Source: Rhodospirillales bacterium Alpha_05
GTDB lineage: Bacteria > Pseudomonadota > Alphaproteobacteria > Rhodospirillales > Rhodospirillaceae
Length of the DNA stretch: 5,532 nucleotides
Reading direction: 5' to 3'
NCBI GenBank assembly: GCA_001603335.1
Contig: LUYR01000334.1
Location: 1-5,532, forward strand
Below, piece after piece: positions 1 to 5,532 of this stretch (positions within the stretch are counted from its first letter, which is position 1; each line of letters starts with the position of its first letter). A program made the position numbers and the translations under genes. The notes under the pieces were generated by a model, which was given only the letters and a program-made list of their open reading frames with translations, made no database searches and had not been told where the DNA came from.

Positions 1-617
1 GGCCGCGCGCCGTCGAGGAACACCCGGATGCACTGTAGGCGATAGGCTTGGCGACGCGCGCCGCCCGGCCAGTCGAGCCTGCCGATCTCCTTTGCCAACA
101 CCGTGCCGAAGATCATGTTGAGGAGGATGTCCGCCTGCATCTCGGGCGGGACGTCGGCGGGAACGAGGTTGCGGGAGGCGAGCCAAGCGCCCAGCTCGGC
201 GCGCGCCTTGTCGCCGCCGTGGCGCAACAACAGGTCGCCGAGTTCGGGATAGTCGGCGACTTCGGCGACGACGACGCGGATCAGCCGGTTGCGGGCGAAG
301 TCGGCGTTCGCGTCGAGATCGATGCGGAAGATCCGGGCGAGGGCGGCGGCGTCGTCGAGCCCATCGGTGTCGCCGAAGTCGAGCATCTCGCGGCGGTGAT
401 GCTCGACCACCGATGCAAACAGCGCGGTTTTGCTCGGAAACAACCGATACAGGGTCTGCTTGGAAATTCCGCATGCCACCGCCACATCTTCGGTGGTGGT
501 TCCCGCATAGCCTTGGCTGGCGAACATTTCCGCGGCACGGCGCGCGATGGTTTCGCGGCGCTGGGAGTCGGGTTGGCTTTTCGGCCGACCACGTCGGGGC
601 TTGATTGGAACGCTCAC
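1..617 (-). CDS. TetR/AcrR-family transcriptional repressor (3' end beyond window)
   Basis: Reading the minus strand from a GTG at 617-615 gives 205 codons with no stop up to the left edge, so only the last few residues of a typical 190-220 aa TetR protein can be missing. The N-terminus has a basic tail (PRRGRPK, residues 7-13) followed by the family DNA-binding domain: helix 1 around RRETIARRAAEMFASQGY (20-37), then the helix-turn-helix TTEDVAVACGISKQTLYRLF (41-60) and the FPSKTALF segment (60-67). The rest is the variable ligand-binding and dimerisation region and names no ligand. The GTG is preferred because AAGAGG lies 5 bases upstream; an in-frame GTG two codons earlier overlaps that site. 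Divergent placement next to an RND operon is the classic position of local repressors such as AcrR, MexR-like or TtgR proteins, so control of the neighbouring pump is inferred. Two cysteines (Cys49 in the HTH and one near the C-terminus) are visible; no redox role is claimed. Confidence 0.93.
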   Translation of the reverse strand, partial: MSVPIKPRRGRPKSQPDSQRRETIARRAAEMFASQGYAGTTTEDVAVACGISKQTLYRLFPSKTALFASVVEHHRREMLDFGDTDGLDDAAALARIFRIDLDANADFARNRLIRVVVAEVADYPELGDLLLRHGGDKARAELGAWLASRNLVPADVPPEMQADILLNMIFGTVLAKEIGRLDWPGGARRQAYRLQCIRVFLDGAR

Positions 618-622
618 GCGCA

Positions 623-628
623 CCTCTT
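623..628 (-). promoter_or_regulatory. Ribosome binding site of the TetR gene
   Basis: The minus strand reads AAGAGG here, five bases before the GTG at 617. It supports that GTG as the start over the in-frame GTG at 623-621, which lies inside or against this motif. The site shares bases with the plus-strand TTGACA box (627-632), so the regulator's leader and the operon's promoter are packed into the same bases. Confidence 0.6.
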
Positions 629-655
629 GACAGGGTGTTGGGCAGGTTAATAAAT
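627..655 (+). promoter_or_regulatory. Probable sigma-70 promoter of the efflux operon
   Basis: A perfect TTGACA -35 hexamer sits at 627-632. Seventeen bases later is ATAAAT (650-655), a weak -10 match; TAATAA at 648-653 is an alternative with a 15-base spacer. Transcription would start near 660-663, inside the inverted repeat at 654-673, leaving a leader of about 46 bases before the GTG at 709. The -35 box is strong evidence; the -10 box is uncertain. A repressor on the inverted repeat would cover the start point. Confidence 0.5.
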
Positions 656-673
656 GGTACTCGAAAGTACTAT
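654..673. promoter_or_regulatory. Inverted repeat, probable TetR-repressor operator
   Basis: Perfect 5-base arms GTACT (657-661) and AGTAC (666-670) flank the 4-base centre CGAA. After one mismatch (656/671) the symmetry continues for two more pairs (654/673 and 655/672), so 7 of 10 base pairs across 20 bp are symmetric. It lies between the divergent regulator and pump genes, overlaps the expected start point of the operon promoter, and contains the TATAGT candidate -10 of the regulator. Size and position fit a TetR-family operator controlling both directions. Binding is inferred, not seen. Confidence 0.55.
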
Positions 674-674
674 A
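669..674 (-). promoter_or_regulatory. Candidate -10 box for the TetR gene
   Basis: The minus strand reads TATAGT (5 of 6 matches to TATAAT) at 674-669, which would start transcription near 661-663 and give a leader of about 45 bases to the GTG at 617. No good -35 box is seen 16-18 bases upstream, only a T-run (the A-run at 691-697 on the plus strand). The hexamer overlaps the right arm of the inverted repeat, so self-repression is plausible. Confidence 0.35.
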
Positions 675-693
675 AATGCCATCGGCTTTGAAA

Positions 694-700
694 AAAAGGA
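694..700 (+). promoter_or_regulatory. Ribosome binding site deciding the adaptor start
   Basis: AAAAGGA is followed by an 8-base spacer and a GTG at 709-711. This is the only Shine-Dalgarno-like sequence near the 5' end of the adaptor frame. The upstream ATG at 676 has no such site before it and follows directly on the inverted repeat, so the GTG is the better start. Confidence 0.65.
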
Positions 701-708
701 ATTCCCAG

Positions 709-1938
709 GTGACCTTGCAGGATGCGCTCCGCCTTCAGCCGTCGCGCGGCGCGCGCCGCTTGCTGATCGTCGCCATGGCCTCGACGCTGCTGCTCGGCGG
801 CTGCGACGACAAACCGGCCAAGCCGCAGCAACAGATGCCGCCTGCGCGGGTGGGCGTGGTCACCGTCCACGCCCAGCCGGTCACCCTCACCGCCGAACTC
901 CCCGGCCGCACGGTTCCCGCGATGACCGCCGAGGTTCGCCCGCAGGTGGACGGCATCATCGTCGAGCGCCTGTTCCGCGAGGGCGGCGAGGTCAAGGCCG
1001 GGCAGGTGCTCTACCGGATTGATTCCGCCCGCTACCAGGCCGCCTACGACGCCGCCGTGGCGGCGCTGAAGCAGGCCGAGGCGGCGGTGCCGAGCGCGGC
1101 CTCCAAGGTCGACCGCTACACCAAGCTCACCGCGCAGAACGCCGTCAGCCACCAGGACCTCGAGGATGCGAAGGCGACCCTGGCGCAGAACCGCGCCGCG
1201 GTCGCCGCCGCCAAGGCCGAGGTGCAAAGCGCCCTGATCAACCTCGACTACACCGACATCACCGCGCCGATCGGCGGCGTGATCGACCGCTCGACCCTGA
1301 CCCAGGGCGCGCTCGTCACCGCGAGCCAGAGCACCGCGCTCACCACCATCCGCACCATCGACCCGATCAACGTCGACGTCACCCAGTCGAGCCTCGAACT
1401 CCTGCGCCTGCGCCAGGAAGTCGCGAGCGGCCAGATCCAGCGCGTCGGCGAAACCATCCCGGTGAAGCTGCGCCTCGAGAACGGTACGATCTATCCCCAT
1501 CCGGGGGCTCTCTCATTCGCCGAGGCGAACGTGTCGGAGAGCACCGGCACTTACGCGTTGCGCGCCACCTTCCCCAACCCCGACCGCCTGCTGCTACCGG
1601 GGATGTACGTCCACGCGGTGCTCGCCGAAGGCGTCGCCCAGAACGCCATCCTGGTGCCGCAGCGCGGCGTCTCGCGCAACACCAAGGGCGACCCGACCGC
1701 GCTCGTCGTCGGGCCGGACGGCAAGGTCGAGACCCGCGTGCTCGAAATCCGCCAGAGTATCGGCACCGCGTGGCTGGTGGAGAAGGGCCTTGCCGACGGC
1801 GACCGCGTCATCGTCGAGGGATCGCAGAAGGCCCGCGACGGCGCCACGGTCAACGCCGAGGAGGTGGCGATCGACGACGCCACCGGCGCCCTCAAGACGG
1901 TCGGAGACCAGCCCGCCGCCACTCCGGCGAAGGGGTAA
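709..1938 (+). CDS. acrA: RND efflux periplasmic adaptor (membrane fusion) lipoprotein, AcrA/MexA type
   Basis: Adaptor that links the inner-membrane RND pump to the outer-membrane channel in the periplasm. From the GTG at 709 it has 409 aa (E. coli AcrA is about 400). A signal peptide with RGARR, a hydrophobic stretch and a lipobox LGGC puts the lipid-modified cysteine at residue 32. The first half of the lipoyl/barrel-sandwich domain is at about 75-105 (VRPQVDGIIVERLF, then GGEVKAGQVLYRID). An alanine/glutamine-rich alpha-hairpin spans about 110-180. Its tip carries R136, L140 and S147, matching the RxxxLxxxxxxS motif that docks TolC-type channels. The second lipoyl half (TAPIGGVID) starts at 185; the beta-barrel begins with DPINVDVTQSS (218-228), a stretch close to AcrA; the membrane-proximal domain follows from about 300. 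An in-frame ATG at 676 would add 11 residues but lacks a ribosome site. The pump gene follows after 6 bases. The acrA symbol marks family type, not proven orthology. Confidence 0.95.
   Translation: MTLQDALRLQPSRGARRLLIVAMASTLLLGGCDDKPAKPQQQMPPARVGVVTVHAQPVTLTAELPGRTVPAMTAEVRPQVDGIIVERLFREGGEVKAGQVLYRIDSARYQAAYDAAVAALKQAEAAVPSAASKVDRYTKLTAQNAVSHQDLEDAKATLAQNRAAVAAAKAEVQSALINLDYTDITAPIGGVIDRSTLTQGALVTASQSTALTTIRTIDPINVDVTQSSLELLRLRQEVASGQIQRVGETIPVKLRLENGTIYPHPGALSFAEANVSESTGTYALRATFPNPDRLLLPGMYVHAVLAEGVAQNAILVPQRGVSRNTKGDPTALVVGPDGKVETRVLEIRQSIGTAWLVEKGLADGDRVIVEGSQKARDGATVNAEEVAIDDATGALKTVGDQPAATPAKG
1929..1935 (+). promoter_or_regulatory. Ribosome binding site of the RND pump gene
   Basis: GAAGGGG at the very end of the adaptor gene lies 9 bases before the ATG at 1945. 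A second AAGGG at 1937-1941 is too close (3 bases) to be the main site. Because the site is inside the preceding coding region, translation of the two genes is probably coupled. Confidence 0.5.
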
Positions 1939-1944
1939 GGGCGA

Positions 1945-4900
1945 ATGTCGCGGTTCTTCATCGCACGGCCGATCTTCGCCTGGGTGATCGCGATCGTGAT
2001 CATGCTGGGCGGCCTTCTCGCCCTCAACACCCTGGCGGTGTCCCAGTATCCGGAAATCGCCCCGACCACGGTGAACATCTCGGGCACCTATTCGGGCGCC
2101 GACGCGGCCACGGTCGAGAACTCGGTGACCAAAATCATCGAGCAGGGCATGACCGGGATCGACAATCTCGACTACATGACCGCGACCTCGACCTCGACCG
2201 GCCAGGCGCAGATCACCCTGACCTTCACCAACAAGGCCAATCCCGACGTCGCGCAGATGCAGGTGCAGAACAAGCTGCAACTCGTCACCTCGCAGTTGCC
2301 GCAGATCGTCCAGCAGAACGGCCTTACCGTGACCAAGGCGTCGTCGGGCTTCCTGATGGTGGTCGGCTTCGTCTCCACCGACGGCTCGATGAACTCGGTC
2401 GACCTCGGCGACTACATCGACAGCACCTTGAACGACACCCTGAAGCGGGTGCCGGGCGTCGGCGATACCCGGCTGTTCAGCTCGAGCTACGCGATGCGGA
2501 TCTGGCTCAACCCGGAGCGGCTCGCGCAGTACGCGCTGATGCCGAGCGACGTCGCCACCGCGATCGAGGCGCAGAACACCCAGGTTTCCGCGGGCCAGCT
2601 CGGCGGCCTGCCGCAGGTCAGGGGGCAGCAGCTCAACGCCACGGTGACCGCGCAAAGCCGCCTGCAAACCCCGCAGCAATTCCGCGATATCATCCTCAAG
2701 AGCGAAACCGGCGGCGCGACGGTGCGGATCGGCGACGTGGCGAAAGTCGAGATCGGCGCGGAGAGCTTCACCACCGTCGGCTCCTACAACCGCATGCCCG
2801 CGGCGGGCCTCGCGATCAACCTCGCCACCGGCGCCAACGCGATCTCGACCGCCGACGCGGTGCGCGCGACGATCGAGCGCCTGCGCCCGAGCTTCCCCGC
2901 CGGGGTCGACGTGGTCTATCCCTACGACACCACGCCGTTCGTCCGCCTCTCGATTCACGAGGTGGTGAAGACCCTGATCGAGGCGGTGGTGCTGGTGTTC
3001 ATCGTGATGCTGGTGTTCCTGCAAAACTTCCGCGCGACGCTGATCCCGACGATCGCGGTGCCGGTGGTGCTGCTCGGCACCTTCGGCGTGCTCGCGTTCT
3101 TCGGCTATTCGATCAACACCCTGACGATGTTCGCGATGGTGCTGGCGATCGGCCTGTTGGTCGACGACGCGATCGTGGTGGTGGAGAACGTCGAGCGGGT
3201 GATGCGCGAAGAGCATCTCTCGCCCCGGGACGCCACGGTCAAGTCGATGGACGAAATCACCGGCGCGCTGGTCGGCATCGCCACGGTGCTCTCGGCGGTG
3301 TTCGTGCCGATGGCGTTCTTCGGTGGCTCGGTGGGCGTGATCTATCGCCAGTTCTCGGTCACCATCGTGTCCGCGATGATCCTCTCGGTGATGGTCGCCC
3401 TGATCCTCACCCCGGCGCTCTGCGCCACCCTCCTCAAGCCCCACAAGCAGGGCGGCAACCGCGCCGCCGACTGGTTCAACCGCAACTTCGACCGCACCAG
3501 CGCCGGATACGCCAAGTGGGCGGGCGGGATGATCAAGCGGCCGGTGGTGTTCCTGATCGGCTTCGTCGGCATCGCCGCGCTGGCGGCGCTGCTGTTCGTC
3601 CGCCTGCCGAGCTCGTTCCTGCCGCAGGAAGACCAGGGCATCATCATCACCCCGGTGCAGCTGCCGGTGGGCGCGACCCGGGACCGCACCATCCGCGTGC
3701 TGGAGCAGGTCCGCGACTATTACCTCAACGATGAAAAGGCCGCGGTCGAGGGTGCGTTCTACGTCGCCGGGTTCGGCTTCTCCGGCCAGGGCCAGAACAT
3801 CGGCCTGGTGTTCGTGCCGATGAAGCCGTTCGACGAGCGCACCGACCCGAAAATGTCGGTCGGCGCGGTCGCCGGGCGCGCGATGAAGGCGTTCTCGCAG
3901 ATCAAGGACGCCCAGGTCTACGCGATCACGCCCCCCGCGATCCCCGGCATGGGCACCAACAGCGGCTTCGACTTCTACCTCCAGGACATCGGCAACCAGG
4001 GCCACGAGGCGCTGATGGCCGCGCGCAACCAGATCCTCGGTAAGGCGGCGCAGAACCCCAAGCTCGCCGCGACGCGCCCGAACGGCCTCGAGGACGAGCC
4101 GCAGTACCACGTCAACATCGACCAGGCGAAGGCGAGCGCCCTCGGGCTCTCCCTCGGCGCGGTCAACACCACCCTGTCGATCGCCTGGGGCTCGGACTAC
4201 GTCAACGACTTCATCGACCGCGGCCGGGTGAAGCCGGTCTACCTCCAGGGCGAGGCGAAGTTCCGCATGCAGCCGGAAGACGTGGACAAGTGGTTCGTCC
4301 GCAATACCGAGGGCGGCATGGTGCCGTTCTCGGCGTTCTCGAGCGGCAACTGGACCTACGGCTCGCCGCGTCTCGAACGCTACAACGGCCGTCCGGCGGT
4401 GGAAATCCAGGGGCAGGCGGGCGCGGGCGTCAGCTCGGGCGCGGCGATGGACGAAGTCGACCGCCTCGTCGCCGAACTGCCGCAGGGCTTCGGCCATGAA
4501 TGGACCGGGCTGTCCTACCAGGAACGGCTCTCGGGTAGCCAGTCGGGGCCGCTCTACGCGCTTTCGGCGTTGGTGGTGTTCCTCTGCCTCGCGGCGCTTT
4601 ACGAAAGCTGGTCGATCCCGTTCGCGGTGATGCTCTCGGTGCCGATCGGCATCTTCGGCGCGCTTGCCGCCGCCACCCTGTTCGGCCAGACCAACGACGT
4701 CTACTTTAAGGTCGGCCTGCTCACCACCATCGGCCTCGCGGCGAAGAACGCGATCCTGATCGTCGAGTTCGCGATCGAGCGCCAAGCGCAGGGCCAGCCC
4801 TTGATCGAGGCGACGCTCACCGCCGCGCGCCAGCGCCTGCGGCCGATCCTGATGACCTCGTTCGCCTTCATCCTCGGCGTCACGCCGCTCGCCATCGCCT

Positions 4901-5082
4901 CCGGCGCGGGCTCGGGCGCGCAGAACTCGATCGGCATCGGCGTGATGGGCGGCATGATCGCCGCTACCGTGCTCGGCGTGTTCTTCGTGCCGCTGCTGTT
5001 CGTTGCCGTGCGCAGGATCTTCAAGGGCAAGGCCGCCGCCCACGACGCGCCGCCCGCCACCGAAACGGAGCCCACCCTATGA
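1945..5082 (+). CDS. acrB: RND multidrug efflux pump, inner-membrane proton antiporter, AcrB/MexB type (HAE1)
   Basis: Inner-membrane trimeric pump that captures drugs from the periplasm and outer leaflet and drives them out with protons. It has 1045 aa (E. coli AcrB has 1049) and aligns with AcrB from the first helix (FFIARPIFAWVIAI, 4-17) to the end. The order is TM1, a large periplasmic loop (about 30-335), TM2-6, TM7 near 540, a second loop (about 560-865), then TM8-12. The proton relay is complete: D407 and D408 in GLLVDDAIVVVENVERVM, K934 in GLAAKNAILIVEF, and R964 and T971 in RLRPILMTS, matching AcrB D407, D408, K940, R971 and T978. Binding-pocket phenylalanines are kept at 136, 178, 605, 610, 612 and 623 (AcrB F136, F178, F610, F615, F617, F628). 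The switch loop is GFGFSGQGQN (609-618), with Q615 where AcrB has R620. The cytoplasmic loop after TM6 is shorter than in AcrB. The stop overlaps the next start (ATGA). Substrates cannot be predicted; the symbol denotes family type. Confidence 0.97.
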   Translation: MSRFFIARPIFAWVIAIVIMLGGLLALNTLAVSQYPEIAPTTVNISGTYSGADAATVENSVTKIIEQGMTGIDNLDYMTATSTSTGQAQITLTFTNKANPDVAQMQVQNKLQLVTSQLPQIVQQNGLTVTKASSGFLMVVGFVSTDGSMNSVDLGDYIDSTLNDTLKRVPGVGDTRLFSSSYAMRIWLNPERLAQYALMPSDVATAIEAQNTQVSAGQLGGLPQVRGQQLNATVTAQSRLQTPQQFRDIILKSETGGATVRIGDVAKVEIGAESFTTVGSYNRMPAAGLAINLATGANAISTADAVRATIERLRPSFPAGVDVVYPYDTTPFVRLSIHEVVKTLIEAVVLVFIVMLVFLQNFRATLIPTIAVPVVLLGTFGVLAFFGYSINTLTMFAMVLAIGLLVDDAIVVVENVERVMREEHLSPRDATVKSMDEITGALVGIATVLSAVFVPMAFFGGSVGVIYRQFSVTIVSAMILSVMVALILTPALCATLLKPHKQGGNRAADWFNRNFDRTSAGYAKWAGGMIKRPVVFLIGFVGIAALAALLFVRLPSSFLPQEDQGIIITPVQLPVGATRDRTIRVLEQVRDYYLNDEKAAVEGAFYVAGFGFSGQGQNIGLVFVPMKPFDERTDPKMSVGAVAGRAMKAFSQIKDAQVYAITPPAIPGMGTNSGFDFYLQDIGNQGHEALMAARNQILGKAAQNPKLAATRPNGLEDEPQYHVNIDQAKASALGLSLGAVNTTLSIAWGSDYVNDFIDRGRVKPVYLQGEAKFRMQPEDVDKWFVRNTEGGMVPFSAFSSGNWTYGSPRLERYNGRPAVEIQGQAGAGVSSGAAMDEVDRLVAELPQGFGHEWTGLSYQERLSGSQSGPLYALSALVVFLCLAALYESWSIPFAVMLSVPIGIFGALAAATLFGQTNDVYFKVGLLTTIGLAAKNAILIVEFAIERQAQGQPLIEATLTAARQRLRPILMTSFAFILGVTPLAIASGAGSGAQNSIGIGVMGGMIAATVLGVFFVPLLFVAVRRIFKGKAAAHDAPPATETEPTL
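5067..5070 (+). promoter_or_regulatory. Ribosome binding site of the outer-membrane channel gene
   Basis: GGAG inside the last codons of the pump gene, 8 bases before the ATG at 5079. It fixes the start of the channel gene and, with the ATGA overlap, suggests translational coupling to the pump. Confidence 0.55.
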
Positions 5083-5532
5083 CCACGATCCGTTTCGCCA
5101 GCGTCGGGCTCGTCGCCCTGCTTGCCGGGTGCTCGGTCGGCCCCGACTACCGGTCGCCGCCGGTGGCCGCCGCGCCGCAGCAGTGGAGCACGCCCGAGAC
5201 CGCCAAGCCCAAGGCTCCCGACCTCGCGCGCTGGTGGGAGCGCCTCGGCGACCCGGTGCTCGACACGCTGATCGCCGAGGCGGTCCAGGGCAACCTCGAC
5301 GTTGCCACGGCGGAAGCCAACGTCCGCGCGGCGCGCGCCTCCTACAAGCAGGCGGGCGGTTCGCTCTGGCCGTCGTTGCAGGGGTCGGGCGGCTTCACGC
5401 GGCAGCGCACAGCGCCGGCGCAGGGCCGGGGCACCGGCGCCACCGGCAACCTCTACCAGGCCGGGTTCGACGCGGCGTGGGAGATCGACCTGTTCGGCGC
5501 CAACCGCCGCGCCGCCGAGGCGGCGGGCTACG
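5079..5532 (+). CDS. Outer-membrane efflux channel lipoprotein, NodT/OprM family (N-terminal part, cut by window)
   Basis: Only the first 151 codons are in the window; family members are usually about 450-500 aa, so roughly two thirds lie beyond the right edge. The channel forms a trimeric barrel and tunnel through which the pump expels drugs across the outer membrane. A short signal peptide ends in the lipobox LAGC with Cys18 as the lipid-attached residue, followed by SVGPDYRSPP, the usual start of NodT/OprM proteins. Next comes ARWWERLGDPVLDTLIAEA (about 50-68), the family's W-W-x-x-L/F-G-D-P-x-L-D motif, then an alanine-rich helix (N72 to about K90). Later FDAAWEIDLFGANRRAAEAA (about 129-148) matches the family's F-D-x-x-W-E-x-D-L-F-G segment before the first tunnel helices. 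It overlaps the pump stop by four bases (ATGA), the sign of one operon. The class is clear; the orthologue (OprM, CmeC, NodT and so on) cannot be chosen from this part. Confidence 0.93.
   Translation, partial: MTTIRFASVGLVALLAGCSVGPDYRSPPVAAAPQQWSTPETAKPKAPDLARWWERLGDPVLDTLIAEAVQGNLDVATAEANVRAARASYKQAGGSLWPSLQGSGGFTRQRTAPAQGRGTGATGNLYQAGFDAAWEIDLFGANRRAAEAAGY

Noticed and set aside
48..650. A 200-codon open frame on the plus strand opposite the TetR gene
   Set aside because: It is codon-aligned antisense to the TetR gene, has no recognisable domain, and would end inside the promoter region. The minus-strand translation is a clear TetR protein.
698..705. Perfect 8-base palindrome GGAATTCC next to the adaptor ribosome site
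   Set aside because: It has no loop, so it cannot fold into a hairpin that hides the ribosome site, and eight bases of symmetry occur by chance. It lies downstream of the better operator candidate.
618..708. Search for a riboswitch, attenuator or small RNA in the intergenic region
   Set aside because: The region is only 91 bases and is fully used by promoter elements, the inverted repeat and ribosome sites. No stem followed by a U-run on the plus strand is visible; the A-run at 691-697 would read as a T-run on the minus strand but has no GC-rich stem before it.
2186..2201. Short tandem run of GACCTC-like units in the pump gene
   Set aside because: It simply encodes the alternating Thr-Ser stretch (TSTSTG) found at the same place in related pumps and is too short to count as a repeat element.
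1770..3734. A 654-codon open frame on the plus strand, out of phase with the adaptor and pump genes
   Set aside because: It runs across the adaptor-pump junction, is dominated by Arg, Gly, Pro and Ala, shows no domain, and overlaps two strongly supported genes. It is a GC-rich frame shadow.
1594..5043. A 1149-codon open frame on the minus strand opposite the adaptor and pump genes
   Set aside because: It is in exact codon register with the sense genes, so it stays open simply because the sense genes avoid TTA, CTA and TCA codons, as expected at high GC. It ends exactly at a CTA leucine codon of the adaptor (1594-1596). The product is a low-complexity Arg/His/Asp/Glu/Ala-rich sequence with no domain, and the sense strand encodes clear AcrA/AcrB proteins.

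Overview
The window holds a complete-looking locus for a tripartite RND (resistance-nodulation-division, HAE1 class) multidrug efflux pump, with its divergent TetR-family regulator. The sequence is GC-rich and its codons strongly favour G or C in the third position. That style, with an AcrA/AcrB-type pump and a NodT-type outer-membrane channel, points to a Gram-negative Pseudomonadota. An alphaproteobacterium is my best guess from codon style only; the genus cannot be told.

Layout. Positions 1-617 (minus strand) carry a TetR-family repressor that starts at a GTG codon; its last residues run off the left edge. Positions 618-708 are a short AT-richer divergent control region. It contains a perfect TTGACA -35 box for the pump operon, a TATAGT candidate -10 for the regulator, and an inverted repeat centred near 663/664 that overlaps both and is the likely operator. 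Positions 709-1938 (plus) encode the periplasmic adaptor lipoprotein (AcrA/MexA type). Positions 1945-5082 encode the inner-membrane pump (AcrB/MexB type). From 5079 onward lies the N-terminal part of a NodT/OprM-type outer-membrane lipoprotein, cut by the right edge.

How it works together. The three plus-strand genes are packed as one operon (6-base gap, then a 4-base ATGA overlap), so the inner-membrane pump, adaptor and outer channel are probably made together as a self-contained drug exporter. The TetR protein is inferred to bind the palindrome between the genes and repress the operon and itself until a ligand releases it. Key functional residues are present: the AcrB proton-relay residues, the phenylalanines of the binding pocket, and the RxxxLxxxxxxS channel-docking motif of the adaptor.

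Nothing here looks like a new biological system. The useful points are the regulator's GTG start, a corrected start for the adaptor gene, and the operator/promoter arrangement. The long open frames opposite or out of phase with the pump genes are by-products of GC-rich codon use.
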